From Bacillus sp. SLBN-46 (GTDB taxonomy: Bacteria > Bacillota > Bacilli > Bacillales > Cytobacillaceae), in contig NZ_JAVIZM010000001.1 of NCBI RefSeq assembly GCF_031453555.1, positions 812,001-876,000 of the forward strand: a stretch of DNA of 64,000 bases, read 5' to 3'. Each line of letters begins with the position of its first letter. The stretch's first letter is position 1. Below, piece by piece: positions 49,358-58,069 of the stretch. The translations under genes were made by a program, and so were the position numbers. The notes under the pieces were generated by a model. The model was not told the origin of the DNA, searched no databases, and was given only the letters and a program-made list of their open reading frames with translations.

Positions 49358-50012
49358 ACCTTGTCTGAATCAAGGATGGATTCAGACAGAGTTCCTTTTC
49401 CAAAGCCAGGCCTTGTCCGAATAGAGGTTGGATTCAGCCAGAGTTCCTTCTCCAAAGCCAAGCCTTGTCCGAATCAAGGATGGATTCAGCCAGAGTTCCT
49501 TTTCCAAAGCCAGGCCTTGTCCGAATAGAGGTTGGATTCAGCCAGAGTTCCTTTTCCAAAGCCAGGCCTTGTCCGAATAGAGGTTGGATTCAGACAGAAA
49601 TCCTTCTCCAAAGCCAAGCCTTGTCCGAATCAAGGATGGATTCAGCCAGAGTTCCTTTTCAAAAGCCAAGCCTTGTCCGAATCAAGGTTGGATTCAGCCA
49701 GAGTTCCTTTTCCAAAGCCAGGCCTTGTCCGAATCAAGGATGGATTCAGCCAGAGTTCCTTTTCAAAAGCCAGGCCTTGTCCGAATCAAGAGTGGATTCA
49801 GACAGAATTCCATTTCCAAGCCAAGCCTTGTCCGAATCAAGGATGGATTCAGCCAGAGTTCCTTTTCCAAAGCCAGGCCTTGTCCGAATAGAGGTTGGAT
49901 TCGGCCAGAGCTCCTTCTCCAAAGCCAAACCTTGACTGAATTAAGGTTAGATTCAGCCAGAGCTCTTTTACTAAAGCCAAACCTTGACCGAATCAAGATG
50001 GGACCGGACAAC
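49358..50012. repeat. 52-bp tandem repeat block, about 13 units
   Basis: Unit: GCCTTGTCCGAATCAAGGAT, GGATTCAGCCAGAGTTCC, TTTTCCAAAGCCAG. Units begin at about 49358, 49410, 49462, 49514, 49566, 49618, 49670, 49722, 49774, then 51-52 bases apart to about 49981. Two alternating forms exist (AATCAAGGAT and AATAGAGGTT). Each unit can fold as CCTTG...CAAGG or as GAATC...GATTC, sharing bases. Because 52 is not a multiple of three, all frames stay open; the long frames on both strands are not genes. Outer units are more diverged than inner ones. Confidence 0.9.
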
Positions 50013-50163
50013 CTTTCTTTTTCCAAATGCCTTTCTATCCGAAAATGTGGACTTCGATAGAAAATTAATAAAAGTTATCTTTGCAAAAACAGCCAAAATG
50101 AAAGAAAAGACCTCTTCCAATAAGCCGATCATCTATTGACCAAACAAGCCGAGGGTGATTTAA

Positions 50164-50193
50164 TATAATTAAAGTGGTTGGGTCACTGAGCCA
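50164..50193 (+). promoter_or_regulatory. slcC promoter -10 and GntR operator (site 1)
   Basis: TATAAT at 50164-50169, then the 19-bp palindrome TGGTTGGGTCACTGAGCCA at 50175-50193, overlapping the expected transcription start. Confidence 0.75.
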
Positions 50194-50217
50194 TAAACAA
50201 GGGAGGGAAATCAATTT

Positions 50218-51168
50218 ATGAAAGCCTTGATATCAGAACTAATTTGGAATGAAGGAATTGAGGAGCTAGTCCGTCAAGGGTTTGAAGTGCACTATGATGA
50301 GAGTCTATGGAACAATCGCGCACAGCTGCTCCAACTGGTCAAAGAGTACGATGCAATTATTGTTCGAAATCAAACCAAGGTGGATCAGGAATTACTACAT
50401 GCCGGAAGCCGCTTAAAGGTTGTCGGCCGCCTAGGAGTGGGAATGGACAACATTGATATCCCAGCAGCAAAAACAAGAGGCATTCAAGTGGTGTATGGTC
50501 GTCACGCAAATGCAACCTCAGTTGCAGAATATGTGTTGTCGGCCATGCTAAGCGCGAACCGCCCGCTTCATCTAGCAGATGCTGATATCAGATCGGGCAA
50601 TTGGAACCGTAAACGGTTTACGGGCGGCGAAATCGCCAACAAAACACTTGGATTAATTGGATTAGGAGAAATCTCGCATCGTGTAGCGAAGCGGGCACTT
50701 GCTTTTGGCATGAAGGTCATTGGCTATGATCCATTTGTCACCGAGTACGACCACATCGTTTCAGAAACTGGAATCCAGCTAAAAGACTCTTTAGATGACG
50801 TCTTAACCATGTCCGATTTCATCTCCTTACATGTTCCATTAACACCTCAGACGCACTATTTAATCTCCGAATTCGAATTGAGAAAGATGAAACCGACAGC
50901 GTATATCATCAATACTTCTAGAGGAGGCATCATTAATGAACCGGCACTGGCAGCTGCTTTAAATAACCAAACGATTGCCGGGGCCTACCTAGATGTCCTT
51001 GAAGTAGAACCAATCTCACCATCTAATCAACTCTTATCCTGCGAAACTGCGACAATCACACCACATATTGCAGGACTAACCGATGAATCTCAAATCAGAA
51101 CCTCGTTATTAGTTGCAAAGGAAGTAATAAAAGTAGTCAATGGCGAACGCTCCCTATGCACTGTCTAA
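50218..51168 (+). CDS. slcC: (S)-sulfolactate dehydrogenase, D-2-hydroxyacid dehydrogenase family
   Basis: 316 residues. D-2-hydroxyacid dehydrogenase build: LGVGMDNIDIPAAKTRGIQV, Rossmann GLIGLGEISHRV with acidic YDPF, catalytic Arg in NTSRGGIIN, Glu in LDVLEVEP and His in TPHIAGLT. Alone this could be 3-phosphoglycerate dehydrogenase. Upstream of SuyAB and ComC under a shared operator, it fits SlcC, which oxidises (S)-sulfolactate to sulfopyruvate. GGGAGGG precedes the ATG. Cytosolic, NAD-dependent by family. Confidence 0.8.
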   Translation: MKALISELIWNEGIEELVRQGFEVHYDESLWNNRAQLLQLVKEYDAIIVRNQTKVDQELLHAGSRLKVVGRLGVGMDNIDIPAAKTRGIQVVYGRHANATSVAEYVLSAMLSANRPLHLADADIRSGNWNRKRFTGGEIANKTLGLIGLGEISHRVAKRALAFGMKVIGYDPFVTEYDHIVSETGIQLKDSLDDVLTMSDFISLHVPLTPQTHYLISEFELRKMKPTAYIINTSRGGIINEPALAAALNNQTIAGAYLDVLEVEPISPSNQLLSCETATITPHIAGLTDESQIRTSLLVAKEVIKVVNGERSLCTV

Positions 51169-51199
51169 ACAAAATATTTAGAAAATTAAAATATTATTG

Positions 51200-51261
51200 T
51201 TGACTAACCAGTTATTAGGTGGTTTAATAAGGTTATAGAAATTGGTTGGGTCACTCAACCA
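51200..51261 (+). promoter_or_regulatory. suyA promoter and GntR operator (site 2)
   Basis: TTGACT (51200-51205), 17 bases, TTTAAT (51223-51228), then TGGTTGGGTCACTCAACCA at 51243-51261, a perfect 19-bp palindrome apart from its centre. Confidence 0.78.
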
Positions 51262-51325
51262 CAACCATAACCATAACCATAACCACAACCACATCTACAA
51301 CGACAACCATAACCACAACCAAAAA
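51257..51325. repeat. AACCAT/AACCAC hexanucleotide repeat in the suyA leader
   Basis: About ten imperfect hexamers (AACCATAACCATAACC and so on) start from the right arm of the operator and stop just before the AAAAGGAGG of suyA. They are probably untranslated; if read from TTG 51242 in frame they would give an Asn-His run. Confidence 0.7.
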
Positions 51326-51337
51326 GGAGGCTTTCAA

Positions 51338-51682
51338 ATGAGTATCAACAGTCAAGCAAATACTCTCACGGAACAACAGCCAGAGACGGCTGGAAATGTA
51401 AGCACTCACAAATTTTTAATCCATCATCGTGGCGATCATGTAGGAGTGGCTACTACTCCTATCCAAAAGGGAGAAAAGGTAATCGGGATTTATATGGATG
51501 ATAATTCCGATGTAGTGGTACTGGCTAAAGGGGACATTCCATTAGGCCACAAAATCTCCTTAGTCAATTTAGAAGCAGGAGAACCAGTTTTAAAGTATGG
51601 AGTGCAAGTTGGTATTACAACAGAAAAGTGGGAAGTTGGAGATTACGTTCATACCCACAATATTAAAACGGCGAGGTGGTAG
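51338..51682 (+). CDS. suyA: (R)-sulfolactate sulfo-lyase, small subunit (SAF domain)
   Basis: 114 residues from ATG 51338, behind AAAAGGAGGC. After a polar start of about 25 residues comes a SAF domain: FLIHHRGDHVGVATTPIQKG, GDIPLGHKISLVNLEAGEPV, YGVQVGITTEKWEVGDYVHTHN. This is the N-terminal half of UxaA/altronate-dehydratase-type enzymes, here as a separate protein. Paired with the next gene it makes SuyAB, which splits (R)-sulfolactate into pyruvate and sulfite. The two genes are three bases apart. Confidence 0.85.
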   Translation: MSINSQANTLTEQQPETAGNVSTHKFLIHHRGDHVGVATTPIQKGEKVIGIYMDDNSDVVVLAKGDIPLGHKISLVNLEAGEPVLKYGVQVGITTEKWEVGDYVHTHNIKTARW

Positions 51683-51685
51683 AAG

Positions 51686-52843
51686 ATGGGTCAACAGCTT
51701 TTTGGATATCGCAGAGAAAATGGTAAGGTTGGCATTCGGAATCACGTGATTATTTTACCGGTAGATGATATTTCTAACGCAGCTTGTGAAGCTGTTGCAA
51801 GACAAGTTCAAGGTACATTAGCTCTTCCACATGCGTACGGCAGACTACAGTACGGTCCAGACTTGGATTTGCATTTCAGAACGATGATTGGAACGGGGTC
51901 TAACCCGAACGTTGCAGCCGTAATCGTCATCGGTATTGAACAAAACTGGACGAAGAAAATCGCTGATGGTATTGCCGAAACTGGTAAACCAGTATCCTAT
52001 TTTTCTATCGAAGGAAATGGTGACTTTGAAACGATCCGCGCAGCTTCCTGGAAGGCGAAGGAATATGTTCAATGGGCGACTGAACTTCAAAGGGAACCAA
52101 TTGAATTAAAGGATTTAACCATCAGCATTAAATGTGGTGAATCCGATACAACAACTGGCATGGGTTCATGTCCAACTGTTTCTCAGGCAGTTGATCGTTT
52201 GGTTGATGCTGGTGCGACGGTGTTCTTTGGGGAAACCTCTGAACTAACCGGCGGGGAGCATTTAATCCGCGAGCGGATGGCGACACCGGAACTGCAAGAG
52301 AGATTCATGGCCATCTATGATGATTATGTAGGTGAAATTGAATCGAAAGGTGTCGATTTATTAGGCTCGCAGCCAACTCAAGGTAATATCGCCGGCGGCT
52401 TATCAACCATTGAAGAGAAAGCCTTAGGGAATATTGCTAAAACAGGTACGAAGGAAGTTGTAGGTGTCCTAGATCCTGCCGACAAGCCAGAAAATGGAGC
52501 GGGGCTTTACTTCATGGATACTTCTTCTGCAGCAGCAGAATGTATCACCTTGATGGCTGCAGGGGGAGCGGTTCTTCACTTATTCCCTACTGGCCAAGGT
52601 AATATTATTGGTAACCCAATTGAACCGGTTGTGAAGATTACGGCTAATCCAATCACGGCTGCTACAATGAGTGAACACATTGACGTGGACGTGCAAGGCT
52701 TGCTTTCCCGTAACATCTCGCTGGAACAAGCAGGCGATCAGTTAATGGAAATGATTTGCCGTACAGTCAATGGCCGTCTTACTTGTGCAGAGGCACTAGG
52801 CCATCGTGAATTTGTCATGACAAAACTTTATCGCAGTGCTTAA
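51686..52843 (+). CDS. suyB: (R)-sulfolactate sulfo-lyase, large subunit
   Basis: 385 residues. UxaA C-terminal type: [78 protein letters not shown] and a metal-ligand Cys set. Altronate and galactarate dehydratases share these features, but a split SAF subunit with SlcC/ComC/TRAP genes marks it as SuyB. Iron is the likely cofactor. A strong terminator hairpin follows the stop. Confidence 0.86.
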   Translation: MGQQLFGYRRENGKVGIRNHVIILPVDDISNAACEAVARQVQGTLALPHAYGRLQYGPDLDLHFRTMIGTGSNPNVAAVIVIGIEQNWTKKIADGIAETGKPVSYFSIEGNGDFETIRAASWKAKEYVQWATELQREPIELKDLTISIKCGESDTTTGMGSCPTVSQAVDRLVDAGATVFFGETSELTGGEHLIRERMATPELQERFMAIYDDYVGEIESKGVDLLGSQPTQGNIAGGLSTIEEKALGNIAKTGTKEVVGVLDPADKPENGAGLYFMDTSSAAAECITLMAAGGAVLHLFPTGQGNIIGNPIEPVVKITANPITAATMSEHIDVDVQGLLSRNISLEQAGDQLMEMICRTVNGRLTCAEALGHREFVMTKLYRSA

Positions 52844-52848
52844 AAATC

Positions 52849-52890
52849 TTCTCCCTACACATCATTATGCGTAGGGAGTTCACTTTTTTA
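52849..52890 (+). terminator. Terminator after suyB
   Basis: CTCCCTAC (52851-52858) with GTAGGGAG (52871-52878), then T's. Read-through or a separate promoter must serve comC, which starts 20 bases later. Confidence 0.75.
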
Positions 52891-52909
52891 TAAGAAGGAG
52901 TTTATCCGA

Positions 52910-53977
52910 ATGGGAACCTATCATGAATTGGATCTTAAGAGTTTTTGTGAAAGCTTGCTAGAAAGCGTGGGAATGAACCAAGAGAATGCCAGTGTGGCTG
53001 CCGATTCCCTGGTAAAAGCGAACCTTGAAGGGGTGGACAGCCACGGCATCAGCCGACTTCCCATCTATGTTAAACGGTTTAATGATCAGCGGATTAAGGT
53101 GAATCCCAATGTGAAAATGACCGAGCAGACTCCATCTGTTTTACTTGTGGATGGCGATAATGGGCTCGGTCATGTGGTGAGTTATCAAGCCATTTTAAAA
53201 GGAACAGAAATGGCGAAACAAAGCGGAATTACGGCTATCGCGATTAAAAATAGCAATCATTTTGGGACGGCGTCTTATTTTTGTCAGCTGGCCTGTGAGC
53301 AAAATCTCGCCTGTATCGGCTTCACCAATTCGCCGCCAGGCATCGCACCATGGGGTGGAAAAAATGCCTTTTTTGGAACCAATCCCATTGCGTTTGGATT
53401 TCCAACGGGGGATGACCAGCCCGTGATTATCGATTTATCAACCAGCATTGTCGCCCGGGGGAAAATTATTTTAGCGGCCAAGCAGGGAAATTCCATTCCC
53501 GATGGCTGGGCGTTGGATGAAGACGGTCTTCCTACCAATGATGCGGAAGCGGCATTAAGGGGATCGGTCTTGCCATTAGGTGGAGCGAAGGGCTCCGCGT
53601 TAGCTTTGGCCGTAGAAATTTTGACGGGGATTCTTACCGGTGCCGCGTTTGGCCCTTATGTGAAAAATATTTATGATGAAGCGGAAGCGGGGAATGCCAA
53701 TGTAGGGCATTTCTTCTTGTTGTTGGATATTGAAAAGTTTATGCATCTATCCACCTTTTTCGAGTCGCTCGAGCATCTGTTAACAGAGATGAAGGAAGTT
53801 CCGAAAGCGCCGGGCACGAATGAAATCAGGTACCCAGGGGAAAGAAGAAAAAGGGACAGAGAGCTGCGGCAGATGGCAGGAATTGAATTGTCGTCCAGTG
53901 TTGAAGAGGAACTCATTAGGCTTGGGGAAGAGTATCACGTCCCGTTTCCAGAGTCTTTATCGTTAGAAAAAATATAA
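52910..53977 (+). CDS. comC: (R)-sulfolactate dehydrogenase, malate/L-lactate (Ldh_2) family
   Basis: 355 residues. Ldh_2 family pattern: GVDSHGISRLPIYVKR, IKNSNHFGTASYFCQLA with catalytic His, TNSPPGIAPWGGKNAFFGTNPIAFGFP and LPLGGAKGSALAL. In sulfolactate users ComC reduces sulfopyruvate to (R)-sulfolactate, so with SlcC it inverts the (S) form for SuyAB. GAAGGAG precedes the ATG. General lactate or ureidoglycolate activity is the alternative if the cluster were absent. Confidence 0.82.
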   Translation: MGTYHELDLKSFCESLLESVGMNQENASVAADSLVKANLEGVDSHGISRLPIYVKRFNDQRIKVNPNVKMTEQTPSVLLVDGDNGLGHVVSYQAILKGTEMAKQSGITAIAIKNSNHFGTASYFCQLACEQNLACIGFTNSPPGIAPWGGKNAFFGTNPIAFGFPTGDDQPVIIDLSTSIVARGKIILAAKQGNSIPDGWALDEDGLPTNDAEAALRGSVLPLGGAKGSALALAVEILTGILTGAAFGPYVKNIYDEAEAGNANVGHFFLLLDIEKFMHLSTFFESLEHLLTEMKEVPKAPGTNEIRYPGERRKRDRELRQMAGIELSSSVEEELIRLGEEYHVPFPESLSLEKI

Positions 53978-53982
53978 TGTAA

Positions 53983-54014
53983 AAAGGCTGTTCTCCATGT
54001 TCAGAACAGCCTTC
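53983..54014. terminator. Bidirectional terminator between comC and gntR
   Basis: AAGGCTGTTCT (53984-53994) and AGAACAGCCTT (54003-54013); A run on one side and T run on the other serve both convergent genes. Confidence 0.85.
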
Positions 54015-54018
54015 TTCC

Positions 54019-54717
54019 TTATGCCTCAGTTACCGCATTTTCCGTAATCGAACGTTCCACGCTTTCTAGGTGTTCCTTCATACATTGCTGTGCTAATTCT
54101 GGATTTTTTTGTTTGAGTGCTTGTAAAATTTTTGTATGTTCTTGAACAGATTGTAAGGCTCGGCCCGGAATTTGCATGGTTTTGTTTCGTGACTCAGACA
54201 ATAAATCAATGAGATAATTCATAATCCCGGTTAAAACCGTATTCTTTGAGTTATTGGCTATGGTTATATGAAATTTATGATCCAATTCTGCTAGTCTCTT
54301 ATAATCAATCGATTCTTTGACGATTTCGTTTGCTTCATTCACAATTTGCTCTAACTCGGTGAATTGGTCGTTATTCGAGTTTTCAATGGCCCACTTGACG
54401 GTCCATTCTTCGAGGATTTTGCGTACAGAGAAAAAGTCCTTGATTTGTTCAGTTGAGACAAAAAGTGCCTCTGTGACCTTTTGAATTTGATGTTCCGGTG
54501 AGGCAACAAATACGCCTGTTCCATGTTTCACTTGTAAGTATCCATAGGCTTCGAGAATTTTATAGGCTTCCCTCACCGTATTTCTGCTTACGGAAAGTTC
54601 GACCCCCATCTCTCTTTCTCCTGGTATTCGTTCCCCCACTTGGTACTCGCCCGCTTGGATTTTTCTCTTTATACTGTCTGCTACCTGTTCAGAAATTCCT
54701 TTTCTATTAAATTCCAC
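54019..54717 (-). CDS. GntR-family (FadR/FCD type) regulator of the sulfolactate genes
   Basis: 232 residues. N-terminal GntR winged helix: EQVADSIKRKIQAGEYQVGERIPGEREMGVELSVSRNTVREAYKIL. FCD effector domain from about 85: SVRKILEEWTVKWAIEN, DHKFHITIANNSKNTVL (metal His), LQSVQEHTKILQAL. FCD regulators bind organic acids and metal. It lies inside the cluster and four matching palindromes front the cluster's transcripts, including its own upstream region. Its likely ligand is sulfolactate or a product; acting as repressor is inferred from operators at the start sites. Confidence 0.88.
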   Translation of the reverse strand: MEFNRKGISEQVADSIKRKIQAGEYQVGERIPGEREMGVELSVSRNTVREAYKILEAYGYLQVKHGTGVFVASPEHQIQKVTEALFVSTEQIKDFFSVRKILEEWTVKWAIENSNNDQFTELEQIVNEANEIVKESIDYKRLAELDHKFHITIANNSKNTVLTGIMNYLIDLLSESRNKTMQIPGRALQSVQEHTKILQALKQKNPELAQQCMKEHLESVERSITENAVTEA

Positions 54718-54860
54718 TTGATTTCAGACCTCCTTCGTTACAATCGAAGTGCCACTTTATCTTTTTGAAAAAATAGTAGTTTTATCCTAGTTGCTCTCAA
54801 CTTTATTTAAGCACTGAGTAAATCACTTGTAAATGGGTTTCAACAATTTTTTGGTTTTAT

Positions 54861-54879
54861 TGGTTAGGTGACCCAACCA
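54861..54879. promoter_or_regulatory. GntR operator (site 3), gntR side
   Basis: TGGTTAGGTGACCCAACCA, about 145 bases upstream of the gntR start and 110 bases from site 4. Confidence 0.75.
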
Positions 54880-54952
54880 GTTCCAGTGTAATTTCATTAA
54901 ACCATTTTTACTGTTACTAAGCAATAAATATTTTTTATAGGAAAAATAATAT

Positions 54953-55007
54953 TTGATTTTTTAGAAAATTGAAATATAATTAATTTAGTGGTTGGGTGAC
55001 TGAACCA
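54953..55007 (+). promoter_or_regulatory. TRAP operon promoter and GntR operator (site 4)
   Basis: TTGATT (54953), TATAAT (54975-54980) and TGGTTGGGTGACTGAACCA at 54989-55007. The operator starts eight bases after the -10, matching the layout at slcC. At 55012 an AAAGGAGGAG stretch follows with no standard start codon nearby. Confidence 0.78.
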
Positions 55008-55101
55008 AATTAGAAAGGAGGAGTACATACGATATACAGCTAACCTGGTGGACTTTTTTAAAAAATTGAAAGGGCTTACAAATTGGTAGGGAGGTTAAGA
55101 A

Positions 55102-56109
55102 ATGAAAAAAGCTTCTGTCTTCGTTCTCATAGTGTTAACCTGTTTATTCATGATTAGCGGCTGTTCCAGTAACAGTACGGCAACAAGTAAAGGCACAGAT
55201 GCAGAGTATGTTTTAAGGCTCGGACATTTGCAGACAGAAACACATCCTTATCATAAGGGAGCTTTAAAGTTTAAAGAACTTGTGGAGAAAGAATCAAAAG
55301 GGAGAATTAGAATTGATATTTTTCCAAGCAGCCAGTTAGGAAACGGGAGGGACCAGATTGAGGGAGCCCAGATCGGATCGATTCACTTTCACATCGGTTC
55401 CGTTGCACCAGTGACTAATTTTGCCCCGAAGTTTAATGTACTCAATCTACCTTATTTATTTGAAAGCCGTGAGCATGCCTTTAGGGTTCTCGATGGAGAA
55501 ATCGGTAAGGAACTCGGAGACGATTTGGCCAATCGGGGGTTAATGAATCTAGGGTTTATGGAAAACGGCTGGAGACATATGACCAATAATGTAAAGCCTA
55601 TTAAAACGGCTAAAGATGCAGCAAGTATGAAAATCAGGGTCCAGGAATCGCCACCCTATATTTCGTTTGTGAAGGCATTGAAATCGACTCCTGTTCCCGT
55701 ACCGTTTGGGGAATTATACACAGCGTTGGAGCAGCATGTTGTAGATGGCCAGGAAAATCCGCTTGCGCAGATTTACTTGAACAAATTTAATGAAGTTCAA
55801 AAGTATATGACGTTAACCGCTCATAATTATGATGCCGCTGTTTTTATTATGAGTAAAACAACCTATGACACACTGCCAAAGGATTTGCAAAAGGTGATCA
55901 CAAAAGCGTCCAAAGAAGCGATTCAATATGAGCGAAAGGTAGCTTTAGAGGATGAGAAACAACTGCTTGAGGACCTGAGAAAAACAGATATTCAAATCGA
56001 GGAAAACCCGGACTTAGACTCCTTTAGAGAAGCGGTTAAACCAGTATACAAAGAATTTGAAGGCTCCATTGGAAAAGATCTGCTGGAAAAAATAGAAAGC
56101 TTAAAATAA
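55102..56109 (+). CDS. TRAP transporter substrate-binding protein (DctP type)
   Basis: 335 residues. Lipoprotein signal with ISGCSS (Cys about 21), so anchored outside the membrane. DctP features: RLGHLQTETHPYHKGALKFKE, VEKESKGRIRIDIFPSSQLG, and the conserved Arg region MKIRVQESPPYISFVKAL followed by GELYTALEQHVVDGQENPL. The conserved Arg binds the carboxylate of the ligand. In this cluster the ligand is probably sulfolactate or a related C3 sulfonate. AGGGAGG precedes the ATG. Confidence 0.9.
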   Translation: MKKASVFVLIVLTCLFMISGCSSNSTATSKGTDAEYVLRLGHLQTETHPYHKGALKFKELVEKESKGRIRIDIFPSSQLGNGRDQIEGAQIGSIHFHIGSVAPVTNFAPKFNVLNLPYLFESREHAFRVLDGEIGKELGDDLANRGLMNLGFMENGWRHMTNNVKPIKTAKDAASMKIRVQESPPYISFVKALKSTPVPVPFGELYTALEQHVVDGQENPLAQIYLNKFNEVQKYMTLTAHNYDAAVFIMSKTTYDTLPKDLQKVITKASKEAIQYERKVALEDEKQLLEDLRKTDIQIEENPDLDSFREAVKPVYKEFEGSIGKDLLEKIESLK

Positions 56110-56128
56110 TCATGTGGAGGTGCATTCA

Positions 56129-56704
56129 ATGAAAGGGTTTATGACGGAACTGAGTAAAAAAGTGGATAAAGCCAGCAAATTTCTCTTAATCGCCTTTTTC
56201 GTTATTGCTTTTGTGGCTACGGTGTATCAAGTATTTTCCCGGTTCGTTTTACAGAGTTCCATCGTGCAAAAGACGCTTCCAATGGTTGATTTTTCCGTAT
56301 TTAATTTAAGCTGGGCGGAAGAGCTCATTCGTTATATGTTTGTCTGGATTGTTTTTTTAGGAATTGGAATTGTCTATAAAAGTAAGGAACATGCACAGGT
56401 GGAAATTTTACTTCATTATTTGCCTGAAAAGTTGAAAGGTAAGCTGCAAGTCCTCATTGAAGTTATCAACTCCGCTGTCTTTCTATTTTTAATCGTTTAT
56501 GGCTGGAGTATCTTAAAATTTACCAGTCAACAAATATCCCCTTCTATGGGATTGAATATGACCTTGATTTATGGTTCCGTACTCATCTGTTCGCTCATCT
56601 GCCTTCTTCATTCTTTTGTTAACATACTTGATTTGGTAGTTGGAAAAGAGGAAAAGGCTCAGATTGTTCAGGTAGAAGTGGCCAGTGAAAATTCCCACAT
56701 ATGA
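56129..56704 (+). CDS. TRAP transporter small membrane subunit (DctQ type)
   Basis: 191 residues from ATG 56129 (GGAGGTG upstream). Four membrane segments, with the family core WAEELIRYMFVWIVFLGIGIVYKSKEHAQVEIL in the middle. It couples the binding protein to the DctM channel. The next gene begins 20 bases later. Confidence 0.9.
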   Translation: MKGFMTELSKKVDKASKFLLIAFFVIAFVATVYQVFSRFVLQSSIVQKTLPMVDFSVFNLSWAEELIRYMFVWIVFLGIGIVYKSKEHAQVEILLHYLPEKLKGKLQVLIEVINSAVFLFLIVYGWSILKFTSQQISPSMGLNMTLIYGSVLICSLICLLHSFVNILDLVVGKEEKAQIVQVEVASENSHI

Positions 56705-56723
56705 TAGAGAAGGAGGAAGATGA

Positions 56724-58001
56724 ATGACAGTAGCAGTTATTGTTCTGGTTGTCCTGTTTGTACTAATGTTTCTAGGTGTTCCTATTGCCATTTCTTTAAT
56801 ATTAGCATCCATTTCGGGCTTTTTGTCTAGTATCTACTATGTTCCCTTAGAAGTCGTTCCTCAAAGATTATTAACCTCTGTAGATTCGTTTCCGCTTCTG
56901 GCCATTCCCTTTTTTATGCTAACAGGTGAATTTATGATGTCTGGAAGTATGGGACAACGGATTGCGGGATTTGCTTTTGCATCGGTCGGCTGGCTGCGTG
57001 CCGGATTAGCACAGGTTTCGACGTTAACAAGTATGTTCTTCGCAGGAATTTCGGGGTCAGGTGCAGCAGATACGGCAGCTGTCGGTAAAATGATGATCCC
57101 GATGATGGAGAAAAAAGGGTATGATAAAGGATTTGCCGCTGCGACGGTAGCGAGTGCAGGAACCATCGCAGTTGTTATTCCACCATCGATTCCCATGATT
57201 GTATATGGTGTAACGGCTGGCGTTTCGATTGGGGATTTGTTCACGGCCGGAATTGTCCCTGGAATCTTAATTGGTTTGTCGATTATGATGCTAAACTATT
57301 GGCTGACAAAAAAGAATAACTTTTCTCAAGAGAACACGAAGTTTGAATTTTCTTCTTTTAAAAAGACATTTTTTGAAGGAATATTGGCGTTGATTCTTCC
57401 GTTAATTATCATTTTTGGAATAAGGGGAGGTATTTTTACTCCGACGGAAGCTGGTGCAATCGCTGCTGCTTATGCCTTTATCATCAATAAATTTGTTTAT
57501 AAGGATATGGATTGGAAGGATGTTCCGGAGGCGTTTATCAAAGCCGGAAAAATGACGGGGATGGTTGTCTTTATTATTGCGGCTGCGAATCTATTTGGCT
57601 GGCTATTAACCGCTGAACAAATTCCGTCGCTGCTTGTTAATCTAGTAACGGGCTTTTCTGATAATCGCTATCTCATCCTGCTTATGTTCACGGTCATCTT
57701 CTTTATCGCAGGCTGCTTCTTGAATGCATCTGCTGCTATCACCATATTAACACCGCTATTGCTGCCAATTGCACTTGCAGCAGGCATTGATCCGGTCTTC
57801 TTTGGACTCATTATGGTCGTCAACTTGTCCATTGGACTCATCACACCGCCAGTAGGATTAGACCTCTTTGTCGTAAAAGGCATCGCCGACATTACCTATG
57901 ACAAGCTGGTCCGATCGATTGCACCATTCATCGTCGTCATGGTCGTCGACCTACTAATCATCACCTACTTCCCGGCATTATCCATGTTTTGGGTGAAATG
58001 A
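56724..58001 (+). CDS. TRAP transporter large membrane subunit (DctM type)
   Basis: 425 residues, about eleven to twelve membrane segments. Family stretches: FPLLAIPFFMLTGEFMMSG, FFAGISGSGAADTAAVGKMM, VIPPSIPMIVYGVTAGVSIGDLFTAG and FTPTEAGAIAAAYA, ending in GLITPPVGLDLFVVKGI. It forms the sodium-driven channel. AAGGAGGAAG lies before the ATG. A family A palindrome ends the operon five bases after the stop. Confidence 0.93.
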   Translation: MTVAVIVLVVLFVLMFLGVPIAISLILASISGFLSSIYYVPLEVVPQRLLTSVDSFPLLAIPFFMLTGEFMMSGSMGQRIAGFAFASVGWLRAGLAQVSTLTSMFFAGISGSGAADTAAVGKMMIPMMEKKGYDKGFAAATVASAGTIAVVIPPSIPMIVYGVTAGVSIGDLFTAGIVPGILIGLSIMMLNYWLTKKNNFSQENTKFEFSSFKKTFFEGILALILPLIIIFGIRGGIFTPTEAGAIAAAYAFIINKFVYKDMDWKDVPEAFIKAGKMTGMVVFIIAAANLFGWLLTAEQIPSLLVNLVTGFSDNRYLILLMFTVIFFIAGCFLNASAAITILTPLLLPIALAAGIDPVFFGLIMVVNLSIGLITPPVGLDLFVVKGIADITYDKLVRSIAPFIVVMVVDLLIITYFPALSMFWVK

Positions 58002-58006
58002 ATTTT

Positions 58007-58050
58007 GGGGCCATTCCCCCGCTGCTTTACAGCGGTGGGGGACTGTCCCC
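58007..58050. repeat. Family A palindrome (copy 5), left arm mutated
   Basis: GGGGCCATTCCCCC replaces the left arm; right arm GGGGGACTGTCCCC is intact. Lies between convergent genes ending at 58001 and 58070. Confidence 0.8.
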
Positions 58051-58069
58051 ATTTTTATGTAGTAGCCTA

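Noticed and set aside
49465..50060. Long overlapping reading frames in three frames and both strands
   Set aside because: They come from the 52-bp tandem repeat, whose length is not a multiple of three; no ribosome sites and the same peptide words recur in each frame.
50218..51168. Phosphoglycerate dehydrogenase (serA)
   Set aside because: No ACT domain and no serine genes; the shared operator with suyA and the TRAP operon favours sulfolactate dehydrogenase.
51242..51337. Asn-His-rich N-terminal extension of SuyA
   Set aside because: The strong AAAAGGAGG right before ATG 51338 and the operator inside the extension show it is untranslated leader.
51686..52843. Altronate or galactarate dehydratase
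   Set aside because: Those enzymes usually have the SAF domain fused and lie with uronate genes; here the SAF part is separate and neighbours are sulfolactate-type.
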